Source: Bacteroidales bacterium (lineage in GTDB: Bacteria > Bacteroidota > Bacteroidia > Bacteroidales > UBA932). Taken from it: a DNA stretch of 6,591 nt. The notes under the pieces are model-generated. The model worked only from the letters and a program-made list of their open reading frames with translations. It did not search any database and had not been told where the DNA came from. Made by a program: the position numbers and the translations under genes. The DNA lies in contig JAEENZ010000103.1 in assembly GCA_016283985.1 (NCBI GenBank), positions 1 through 6,591 of the forward strand. The letters run 5' to 3'. How positions within the stretch are numbered: position 1 is the stretch's first letter; each line of letters begins with the position of its first letter. Below are positions 1 through 4,542 of this stretch, in pieces.

Positions 1-474
1 ACGCGCACGCTTGGAGGTACCTACTATCTGGTGGATGAAGAGGAGGAGGCATGGCTGAAGGAGACCCTGGACGCCACCCCCGAGGGCATGCACGTGATCG
101 TGCTCGCGCACTTCATGCCCGATCCGATGGGCCGCTGGCAGACTAACATGAACCTCAACTACCTGAAGGAAAACAACGCCCGGGTGATGAAGGTCCTTTC
201 CGACTATGCCGCCAAGGGCATACTCGTGGGCATGTTCACCGGTGACAGCCACGTGAACGACTACGACTGCACCGACGGAGTAAACTACTATATCTCACAG
301 GGTTACGGGTGGAACGGCCCCGAGATGCTGCTCCCCACCAACAAGCACGCCTACTTCGACTACCGCCAGTGCCTCTGCATCGACGTCGTGGCCGTCAAGC
401 CCGCAAAACGTGAGGTACATACCTTCCGCATCGGCGCCGGCGGTGAAGAATATGACTATAGCTTCGGGTACTGA
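1..474 (+). CDS. Calcineurin-like metallophosphoesterase, C-terminal part (5' end outside window)
   Basis: The reading frame is open from the first base, so the gene begins upstream; 157 codons are visible. The sequence reads like the C-terminal half of a metal-dependent phosphoesterase: a helix before a hydrophobic strand ending in His (VIVLAHFMP, visible residues 33-40), then GILVGMFTGDSH (73-84), which sits where the family normally has the metal-binding GHxH motif. Here the first His of that motif is Asp (GDSH), while the last His remains. A GxNYYISQGYGW segment follows, and the protein ends in a beta-rich tail (VHTFRIGAGGEEYDYSFGY), as in Bacteroidota members that act on phosphate esters. 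The substrate and cellular location cannot be told without the N-terminus. The stop codon shares one base with the dtd start (TGATG), which suggests co-transcription and translational coupling. The family call is fairly secure, the activity less so because of the motif change. Confidence 0.72.
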   Translation, partial: TRTLGGTYYLVDEEEEAWLKETLDATPEGMHVIVLAHFMPDPMGRWQTNMNLNYLKENNARVMKVLSDYAAKGILVGMFTGDSHVNDYDCTDGVNYYISQGYGWNGPEMLLPTNKHAYFDYRQCLCIDVVAVKPAKREVHTFRIGAGGEEYDYSFGY

Positions 475-923
475 TGAGAGTCGTCATTCAAAGGGTATCC
501 TCCGCCTCCGTCACGATTGACGGGGTCGTCCGGTCGCAGATCGGTCAAGGGCTGCTGGTGCTGCTTGGCGTGGGCCACGATGACGATACCGCCGATATCG
601 ATTATCTGGTAAAGAAGACCGCCGGGCTTCGCATCTTCGATGATGAGAACGGCGTGATGAACCGCAGCGTGCTGGATATTGATGGCGAAGTTCTGGTGGT
701 AAGCCAGTTCACCCTGATGGCATCCACCAAAAAAGGCAACCGGCCGTCTTACATCGAGGCAGCCGGGCATGAAAAGGCCATCCCCCTGTATGAAGAGTTC
801 TGCCGCAGGATGTCCGCCGCGATCGGCAAACCAGTCGGCACCGGCGAATTCGGCGCCGATATGAAAGTCGCCCTGGTCAACGACGGCCCCGTGACCATCT
901 GCATAGATTCAGCGATGATTTAG
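474..923 (+). CDS. dtd: D-aminoacyl-tRNA deacylase (DTD)
   Basis: This cytoplasmic proofreading enzyme hydrolyses D-amino acids (and glycine mischarged on tRNA-Ala) from tRNA, recycling the tRNA. The product is 149 aa, close to the usual 145-150. Both signature motifs are visible: SQFTL at residues 77-81 and NDGPVT at 136-141. The latter contains the Gly-cisPro pair that, in known structures, inserts into the active site across the dimer interface and rejects L-amino acids. The N-terminus MRVVIQRVSSASV is the standard first strand of the fold, which fixes the ATG at 474. That ATG overlaps the stop of the upstream phosphoesterase by one base, so the two are probably one transcript. No clear terminator follows; an AT-rich regulatory region begins about 30 bases after the stop. 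Confidence 0.97.
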   Translation: MRVVIQRVSSASVTIDGVVRSQIGQGLLVLLGVGHDDDTADIDYLVKKTAGLRIFDDENGVMNRSVLDIDGEVLVVSQFTLMASTKKGNRPSYIEAAGHEKAIPLYEEFCRRMSAAIGKPVGTGEFGADMKVALVNDGPVTICIDSAMI

Positions 924-955
924 TGAGGGTGTCCTCGGTCTCAATAAAACGCGCC

Positions 956-1018
956 GCACAAATTATATATATTTTGTCATTATTTTGCGTTATTGACAAA
1001 TTTGATATATATTTGTGC
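956..1018 (+). promoter_or_regulatory. Large imperfect inverted repeat over the DUF6577 gene promoter (putative operator)
   Basis: Two arms of about 24 nt (956-979 and 994-1018) are inverted copies separated by 14 nt. The outer eight bases GCACAAAT / ATTTGTGC and the inner seven TTTGTCA / TGACAAA pair perfectly, with ATATAT tracts and one or two small indels between them. The palindrome covers both the -33 and -7 promoter elements and ends 4 nt before the ATG, so it should lie outside or at the very start of the mRNA and act as DNA. AbiEi antitoxins are known to repress their own operons by binding inverted repeats at the promoter. Applying that here is inference. Confidence 0.6.
984..1015 (+). 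promoter_or_regulatory. Bacteroidota promoter for the DUF6577 gene
   Basis: TTTG at 984-987 and TATATTTG at 1008-1015 are separated by 20 nt, matching the Bacteroidota -33/-7 consensus (TTTG, TAnnTTTG). The predicted transcription start is near 1020-1023, at or next to the ATG, so the mRNA would be leaderless or nearly so. Confidence 0.75.
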
Positions 1019-1022
1019 AAGA

Positions 1023-1760
1023 ATGACAACGAAAGAAATCATACGGTGCTACGCATGGTCACAACCTGGACTTAGTTTCTCCCGGAAAGGCCTGCTATCC
1101 AGGGTGCAGGAAATGGGCCTGTCAGAATCAATTACAGATTCAGCCATCAGCCTTTCCTTAAACCGTATGCTTCAATGTGGGGAATTAGTCAAAAAAGCCT
1201 GGGGGCAGTATTCGGTGAAGGAGCGAAGCAAACGCCCATTCTTTCCTATACCCAATGATGATATCAAGGGGATTTACCAGTTGTTGAAGGATGAGTTTCC
1301 ATACACAAATATGTGTGTGTGGGATCCCCGGATTATCGTTCCGTTTATGCAGCATATTCCTAACATACAGTTACTGATTGCAGAGGTTGAACGTGTTGCT
1401 ATGGAACCGGCATTTAATCTCCTCCAAGCCAATGTGCCAAATTTAAGAGTTATATTTAATCCTTCCTCGGTGGATTATGCTCATTATGTTTCAGGCTACC
1501 CAAGCATTGTTGTCAAGCCATTGATATCTCAAGCCCCAATGTTTCATTGGGGAGGCATTCTTATGCCAAGCCTTGAAAAAATAATGGTCGATATTATTGG
1601 TGATGTTGAGTTCACCTTTGCCCAAGGGGCGGAACTCAATACAATCTATGACACTGTTATGTCATCTTACGAGGTGAATAATAAGGCATTGTTCCGATAC
1701 GCGGACCGTCGTGGCCGACGTGGAGAGGTTGAGCGTTTAATTAAAGCGAGAAGATTATGA
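1023..1760 (+). CDS. DUF6577 family protein, AbiEi-like putative antitoxin
   Basis: The product is 245 aa. Residues about 15-70 look like a winged helix (FSRKGLLSRVQEMGL, then ISLSLNRMLQCGELVKKAWGQYSV). The rest matches my recollection of DUF6577: FPYTNMCVWD, then EVERVAMEPAFNLL, KPLISQAP, the PSLEKIMVDI helix and a C-terminal NNKALFRYADRRGRRGEVERL. Such proteins are usually encoded just before an AbiEii-type nucleotidyltransferase toxin and are taken to be its antitoxin and transcriptional repressor. The stop codon overlaps an ATG (ATGA, 1757-1760), the usual coupling to the second gene, yet no nucleotidyltransferase follows. I chose the ATG at 1023 over an in-frame TTG at 993 because the TTG lies upstream of the predicted transcription start. 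The gene is visibly more AT-rich than dtd and the genes further right, which hints at horizontal acquisition. Family call good; antitoxin role inferred. Confidence 0.75.
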   Translation: MTTKEIIRCYAWSQPGLSFSRKGLLSRVQEMGLSESITDSAISLSLNRMLQCGELVKKAWGQYSVKERSKRPFFPIPNDDIKGIYQLLKDEFPYTNMCVWDPRIIVPFMQHIPNIQLLIAEVERVAMEPAFNLLQANVPNLRVIFNPSSVDYAHYVSGYPSIVVKPLISQAPMFHWGGILMPSLEKIMVDIIGDVEFTFAQGAELNTIYDTVMSSYEVNNKALFRYADRRGRRGEVERLIKARRL

Positions 1761-1773
1761 TCTTGAAAGAAAG

Positions 1774-1886
1774 CGGGGGGAGTGGCGCTGAGCTTCGCCG
1801 GCGTGCTCGTAGGACGAAGCCGCGCCGCGGGGGAGGAGAAATGACACCGGCTGTTGCGTTGGATAGCGCCAATTCCCCGTTTTTTT
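1774..1886 (+). terminator. GC-rich imperfect hairpin with T-tract (terminator-like element)
   Basis: The outer arms 1774-1789 (starts CGGGG, ends GGCGCT) and 1865-1879 (AGCGCC...CCCCG) pair over about 13 bp with two G-T pairs and one small bulge. They are followed directly by seven T residues (1880-1886). Inside, GCTTCG (1792-1797) pairs with CGAAGC (1815-1820) as a second stem. The element starts 13 nt after the DUF6577 stop, occupies the place of a coupled toxin gene, and ends just before the next promoter. It could end the DUF6577 transcript, although the long insert inside the outer stem is unusual for an intrinsic terminator. Its base composition differs sharply from the AT-rich genes on both sides. 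Confidence 0.45.
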
Positions 1887-1897
1887 ATGGCATAAAA

Positions 1898-1929
1898 TTT
1901 GGATACCAAAATGGTATTCACTATATTTG
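1898..1929 (+). promoter_or_regulatory. Bacteroidota promoter with internal palindrome, antitoxin gene
   Basis: TTTG at 1898-1901 and TATATTTG at 1922-1929 are spaced by 20 nt, identical in layout to the promoter at 984-1015. The spacer holds the inverted repeat ATACCA-AAA-TGGTAT (1903-1917). This is a plausible operator for the antitoxin encoded downstream, since Phd/YefM proteins repress their own operons by binding palindromes at the promoter. The transcription start is expected about 1934-1938, giving a leader of roughly 10 nt. Confidence 0.7.
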
Positions 1930-1945
1930 CAAAAAAGATGTAATT

Positions 1946-2200
1946 ATGACTGTTGTCAGCGTACGTGATTTCAGGGCAAATCAAAGCAAGTATCTTGGAC
2001 TGGCCGCCGGTGGGGAAAGCGTTATCTTGACTTCCCGCACAGGCAGTTTCAAGATTGTGCCCATAACGGAAGATGATAGCCTTATCAGCAAAAAGGAGTT
2101 CTTTGCCCGTATTGATGAGGCTCGCAAGAGTATTGCCGAAGGTAAGGGCACCTCGGTATCGGGGAAAGACGAGTTGGATTCTTTATTGGCAAAGCTCTAG
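1946..2200 (+). CDS. YefM/Phd-type antitoxin
   Basis: The product is 84 aa. The N-terminus MTVVSVRDFRANQSKYL is the classic Phd/YefM opening, followed by GGESVILTSRTGSFKIVPI, which completes the DNA-binding domain (about residues 1-50). The C-terminal part (SKKEFFARIDEARKSIAEGKG...) is the helical, toxin-neutralising tail. The protein should bind the RNase toxin YoeB and repress its own promoter. The frame is open back to 1757, but the ATG at 1946 matches the family start and sits just after the promoter at 1898-1929. The stop codon abuts the ATG of the toxin remnant at 2201, the usual antitoxin-toxin spacing. The toxin is broken, so this is an orphan antitoxin that may still act as a repressor or protect against related toxins encoded elsewhere. 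Confidence 0.88.
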   Translation: MTVVSVRDFRANQSKYLGLAAGGESVILTSRTGSFKIVPITEDDSLISKKEFFARIDEARKSIAEGKGTSVSGKDELDSLLAKL

Positions 2201-2367
2201 ATGTATTCATTGGTATTTGCACCTCAAGCACTTGAGGACTTGTCGAAACTGAAATAGGAAAGCCAGAGCCCCTCTCCGGGGACAGGGTAGGCCAATGGTC
2301 CAGGCGTATATCCCAGAAGCATAGATTGGTCTATGAAATGGAGTCCCCTCCCTGCTACTTCTTGTAG
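2201..2367 (+). pseudogene. yoeB: YoeB/Txe-type toxin remnant (internal deletion, frameshift, lost C-terminus)
   Basis: The ATG directly follows the antitoxin stop and gives [18 protein letters not shown] before a stop at 2255-2257, the first strand and helix of a YoeB toxin. From 2257 in another frame, translation resumes as [13 protein letters not shown] and [15 protein letters not shown], the core signature of the family. Compared with E. coli YoeB (84 aa), about 22 residues between these blocks are missing. The last 14 or so are replaced by unrelated sequence (ESPPCYFL, stop 2365-2367) that runs into the 3' end of the minus-strand DUF6440 gene. The equivalents of catalytic Glu46 and Arg65 remain, but those of His83 and Tyr84 are gone. 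The gene cannot make a working ribosome-dependent mRNA endonuclease. Family assignment is strong. Confidence 0.88.
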
Positions 2368-2543
2368 CCGTCCTTGGTAATAATGGGCTTGCCGTCTGCG
2401 TCGAGCAACGGGGTGAGGCCGCCGCCGTAGCCGCGGCAGACGAAAAGGTAGTTCACGCCTGTCTCTTTGTCAACAATAACGATGGCGTCGGTCATGAAGG
2501 AGACGCCTTCCTTTTCTTTGATGTCGAATCTGTCTTTTGCCAT
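2355..2543 (-). CDS. DUF6440 family small protein
   Basis: The product is 62 aa, cytoplasmic by appearance, with no signal peptide or membrane segment. It fits the DUF6440 pattern as I know it: an acidic/basic N-terminus ([13 protein letters not shown]), a strand, [12 protein letters not shown] (residues about 24-35) and the conserved [17 protein letters not shown] (38-54). The molecular role of the family is unknown. The ATG at 2543 is preceded by an A-rich stretch but no clear Shine-Dalgarno, normal for this phylum. No TAnnTTTG box lies just upstream on this strand, so transcription probably comes from the promoter at 2861-2868 through the truncated gene ahead of it. The 3' end touches the fragmentary toxin from the opposite strand. 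Confidence 0.72.
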   Translation of the reverse strand: MAKDRFDIKEKEGVSFMTDAIVIVDKETGVNYLFVCRGYGGGLTPLLDADGKPIITKDGYKK

Positions 2544-2844
2544 AATATTTGGTTTTTGCTAATAATACTTGTCTACGCCCCCATACCCGACTATCAGCTT
2601 GTTCCTTCTGGTCCTGTCGATGAAGTTGGTGCGTAGGATCCAGGGTACCGGCCGTGCTGTCTATCCAGCCGAAGCAGAGCGCCTCTTCCACCGCGTCGTT
2701 GTAGGACACCCCTTCCTCGCCGGAATCCTTGGTAGGAGAAACGAACCAGACCTCGGGCTCCGACTCGAAATGCCCGGCGAGCCAGTCCCGCCACTGCCGG
2801 CGGCACTCGCAGCGGACAATCGGGCGATGTGCAGACTCTGTCAT
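2470..2844 (-). pseudogene. YdeI/OmpD-associated family protein, truncated and out of frame
   Basis: The open frame is 124 codons, but only the first 65-77 look like the family: WRDWLAGHFESEPEVWFVSPTKD (18-40) and SYNDAVEEALCFGWIDSTAG (47-66), then LDPTH. Full-length members are about 190 aa and continue with RF-PR-SWS and a helical C-terminal domain, absent here. After about residue 77 the frame becomes Gln/Lys/Arg-rich junk and overlaps the DUF6440 gene by 74 nt. In another frame, codons at about 2642-2559 read ILRTNFIDRTRRNKLIVGYG and end GVDKYY plus stop, possibly the tail of a different gene joined by deletion. A TAnnTTTG box (2861-2868, minus) still lies 16 nt before the ATG. The family is sometimes linked to bacteriocin or peptide resistance; this copy is probably inactive. 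Confidence 0.7.
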
Positions 2845-2860
2845 TGCTTGATTCTTTTTT

Positions 2861-2887
2861 CAAATATAACTCTTTTCCATATATTTG
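2861..2887. promoter_or_regulatory. Divergent promoter pair forming a palindrome
   Basis: CAAATATA (2861-2868) is the minus-strand -7 box for the truncated YdeI-like gene, and TATATTTG (2880-2887) is the plus-strand -7 box for the repeat-protein gene. They form a perfect 8-bp inverted repeat around an 11-nt spacer. The -33 element is weak on both strands (only a T-tract at 2855-2860 on plus). The plus start codon is 20 nt after its box. Confidence 0.65.
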
Positions 2888-2907
2888 CAGTAAGCTTTTA
2901 GAATGAT

Positions 2908-3315
2908 ATGAAATTTCGATTCTTCCTTACTTTGCTTCTCTGCCTGGTATGCGGAAGCGCCGGCGCGCAGACCATCAAGGATGCGTCGTACCGCACTGTT
3001 GCGCACATCAAGTCCGACGGAACCATCCAGGACGCATCTTACCACACCATAGGGCACATAAGGAACGATGGTTCGATCCAGGATGCATCATACCACACGA
3101 TCGGCCACCTAAGGTCCGACGGAACTGTGCAGGACAGCGGCTACCGCACCATAGGGCACATTAAATCCGATGGCACCGTGCAGGACAGCGGCTATCGCAC
3201 CATCGGCCACGTGAAATCCGATGGCACCGTGCAGGACGCCTCATACCACACCATTGGCCATGCGAACGGAATCCCCCTACGCTGGGCGGCCTTATATTTC
3301 TTTTTCAGTAAATAG
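2908..3315 (+). CDS. Secreted 17-residue-repeat protein, 5-fold beta-flower-like
   Basis: The product is 135 aa. Residues 1-20 are a signal peptide (MKFRFFLTLLLCLVC, then a probable cut at AGA|QT), so it is exported. From residue 22 the chain is made of 17-residue units with consensus (T)-(I/V)QD-x-x-Y-(H/R)-TIGH-(I/V)-(K/R)-S-D-G: five complete copies (22-106) plus a shorter sixth (107-120). It closes with GIPLRWAALYFFFSK, an aromatic end typical of small Bacteroidota proteins that NCBI names 5-fold beta-flower proteins. Each unit probably forms one beta-hairpin of a ring. Function is unknown; no catalytic motif is visible, although regularly spaced His and Asp could bind a ligand or metal. 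The start is preceded by an overlapping two-codon ORF (ATG ATA TGA, 2903-2911). bcp begins 4 nt after the stop without its own promoter, so the two likely share a transcript. Confidence 0.75.
   Translation: MKFRFFLTLLLCLVCGSAGAQTIKDASYRTVAHIKSDGTIQDASYHTIGHIRNDGSIQDASYHTIGHLRSDGTVQDSGYRTIGHIKSDGTVQDSGYRTIGHVKSDGTVQDASYHTIGHANGIPLRWAALYFFFSK
2971..3267 (+). repeat. Tandem 51-bp coding repeats (5 full units plus a partial)
   Basis: Six in-frame units of 51 bp begin at 2971, 3022, 3073, 3124, 3175 and 3226, the last cut short. Units 4 and 5 are the most alike at DNA level, sharing GTGCAGGACAGCGGCTA and AAATCCGATG and differing mainly at synonymous sites. This suggests recent duplication or gene conversion, and copy number could vary between strains. 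Confidence 0.9.
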
Positions 3316-3319
3316 AATT

Positions 3320-3775
3320 ATGCTAAAGATTGGAGACAAGATGCCTTCTTTCGAGGTCCAGGACCAGGATGGCAACATAGTCAAAAGCGAAGACCTTTTG
3401 GGCAACGGGAAAAAGACCATTGTTTATTTCTACCCTAAAGACAACACCTCCGGCTGCACGGCCGAGGCTTGTTCGTTCAGGGACAATTATGCCGAACTGA
3501 CCGCTGCCGGATATAATGTAGTCGGTGTCAGTAAAGACAGTGCAAAATCCCACACAGGATTCCGGGCAAAGTACGAATTACCGTTCAGGCTTCTGGCCGA
3601 TACCTCCACGAAGATGCTTCAGGATTTCGGCGCCTGGGGAGAAAAGAAAATGTACGGCAAGGCGGTGCTCGGCACCCTTCGCCGCACGTTCATTTTCGAC
3701 TCCAATGGCATCCTCGAACGCATCATCGAAAAAGTGGACACCAAGAACGCCGCTACCCAGATTCTGGAAGGGTAA
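3320..3775 (+). CDS. bcp: Thioredoxin-dependent thiol peroxidase (Bcp/PrxQ peroxiredoxin)
   Basis: This cytoplasmic peroxidase reduces H2O2 and organic hydroperoxides with electrons from thioredoxin. The product is 151 aa, the usual length. The peroxiredoxin motif PxxxTxxC is visible at residues 39-46 (PKDNTSGC), giving C46 as peroxidatic cysteine. C51 in TAEACSFRD is the resolving cysteine, with the same five-residue spacing as E. coli C45/C50. R121 or R122 in LRRTFIFD is the likely active-site arginine. A Ser replaces the Pro commonly found two residues before C46. The ATG at 3320 starts the family N-terminus MLKIGDKMPSF; the frame is open further upstream but that extension is shadow sequence over the repeat gene. 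Transcription probably comes from the promoter at 2880-2887. The 3' end overlaps the convergent hydrolase gene by 23 nt. Confidence 0.96.
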   Translation: MLKIGDKMPSFEVQDQDGNIVKSEDLLGNGKKTIVYFYPKDNTSGCTAEACSFRDNYAELTAAGYNVVGVSKDSAKSHTGFRAKYELPFRLLADTSTKMLQDFGAWGEKKMYGKAVLGTLRRTFIFDSNGILERIIEKVDTKNAATQILEG

Positions 3776-4502
3776 TCTCTTCTATACGTTTTGCCACCTC
3801 GTCGGGATGGTCGACGAGCAGCTGGCCGTGGTTGGATTTGGGGAAGATTTCTATGTGAACATCCGGGAAGATGGCTTTCAGGTGCTTCGCCTGGGGCTTG
3901 GCCACAAAGGCTTCCAGAGTGCCGTACCAGAAATGGATGTCGGCTCCGTGGATCTCTTCCAACTTGTTGGTATAGACGGACTTGTATCCGTCCAAAACCG
4001 CCTGTCCCCCTCCGAAGGGATACACTTTCCGGCATTCATCCAGAAGTACGTCGAAGTAGTGGGAATGGAACACCCATCTCCAGAAGCCCGTCCAGTGGTA
4101 GCAGGTCCACACGTTAGCGCACTGGTAGTAACGCAACGGCCCTTCCAGCCATTTGGGCAGGGGCAGAAGCGGGGCGGCATCCAGGATGGCATGATCTATC
4201 GTGACTTCGTTCCGCTCCAGCACGCGGGAGAGGATCTTTCCGCCCAGGGAAAGGCCATACGCGCAGTTCAGATGGCCGGCGTACCGTTCTTTCACATGGG
4301 CTATCACCTGTGCCGCCTGGTCGTCAATCGACGTGAAGCGCGTATGCATGCCCAGCGTGAACCCGTCCACCTGAACCGCAATGATGCGGAACCGGTCCTC
4401 CAACAGGCTGATCAGCGGCAGGAATATCTCATAGGAGACCCCCAGCCCGGGGATCAGCAGCAGCGTCTTGCCACCTTCCTTTCCGAATACCTTGAAATCC
4501 AT
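3753..4502 (-). CDS. Alpha/beta hydrolase family protein
   Basis: The product is 249 aa and cytoplasmic by appearance (no signal peptide). The fold is clear: strand and oxyanion loop KTLLLIPGLGVSYEIF (12-27), nucleophile elbow YGLSLGGKI (82-90) with S85 in GxSxG, and a late His in PKSNHGQLLVDHP (H225). The acid is uncertain; E197 in FWYGTLEAF is one candidate. An aromatic lid-like stretch (RYYQCANVWTCYHWTGFWRW, about 124-143) suggests a hydrophobic substrate pocket. The substrate cannot be told from sequence; an esterase, lipase or C-C hydrolase role would all fit. The start at 4502 lies 6 nt after a minus-strand TATCTTTG box, implying a very short or absent leader. The gene is divergent from the HAD phosphatase, and its last 23 nt overlap the end of bcp on the opposite strand. 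Confidence 0.85.
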   Translation of the reverse strand: MDFKVFGKEGGKTLLLIPGLGVSYEIFLPLISLLEDRFRIIAVQVDGFTLGMHTRFTSIDDQAAQVIAHVKERYAGHLNCAYGLSLGGKILSRVLERNEVTIDHAILDAAPLLPLPKWLEGPLRYYQCANVWTCYHWTGFWRWVFHSHYFDVLLDECRKVYPFGGGQAVLDGYKSVYTNKLEEIHGADIHFWYGTLEAFVAKPQAKHLKAIFPDVHIEIFPKSNHGQLLVDHPDEVAKRIEEITLPESG

Positions 4503-4507
4503 CTACG

Positions 4508-4538
4508 GCAAAGATAATTCTTTTATTGCTATCTTTGC
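4508..4538. promoter_or_regulatory. Divergent promoter pair forming a palindrome
   Basis: GCAAAGATA (4508-4516) and TATCTTTGC (4530-4538) form a perfect 9-bp inverted repeat around a 13-nt spacer. Each half contains a TAnnTTTG -7 box, the minus one for the hydrolase (start 4502) and the plus one for the HAD gene (start 4540 or 4543). Each start codon is only a few bases from its box, so both transcripts should be nearly leaderless. The -33 elements are weak. Confidence 0.7.
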
Positions 4539-4542
4539 AATG

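Noticed and set aside
925..936. Terminator hairpin after dtd (GAGG-GTGT-CCTC)
   Set aside because: Only four base pairs and no T-tract; too weak to call.
993..1022. TTG at 993 as start of the DUF6577 protein
   Set aside because: It adds ten residues but lies upstream of the -7 box at 1008-1015, so it would not be in the mRNA.
1774..1886. Integron attC site between small toxin-antitoxin cassettes
   Set aside because: GTTGGAT at 1858-1864 fits the 3' core GTTRRRY, but there is no matching RYYYAAC core upstream and the strong pairing lies outside it. No integrase is visible.
1667..1984. Minus-strand open frame across the hairpin region
   Set aside because: No family pattern; it overlaps the ends of two good plus-strand genes and has no promoter box upstream.
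2201..2345. Programmed frameshift producing a full YoeB
   Set aside because: Besides the frame change, about 22 internal codons and the catalytic C-terminus are missing, so a slip alone would not restore the protein. No slippery heptamer was seen.
2971..3267. CRISPR array or non-coding tandem repeat
   Set aside because: Units are contiguous multiples of three without spacers, stay in one frame after a signal peptide, and differ largely at synonymous or conservative sites: protein repeats.
3525..4517. 330-codon open frame on the plus strand opposite the hydrolase
   Set aside because: Its composition and lack of any domain pattern mark it as the antisense shadow of the alpha/beta hydrolase and the out-of-frame shadow of bcp, both with clear catalytic motifs.
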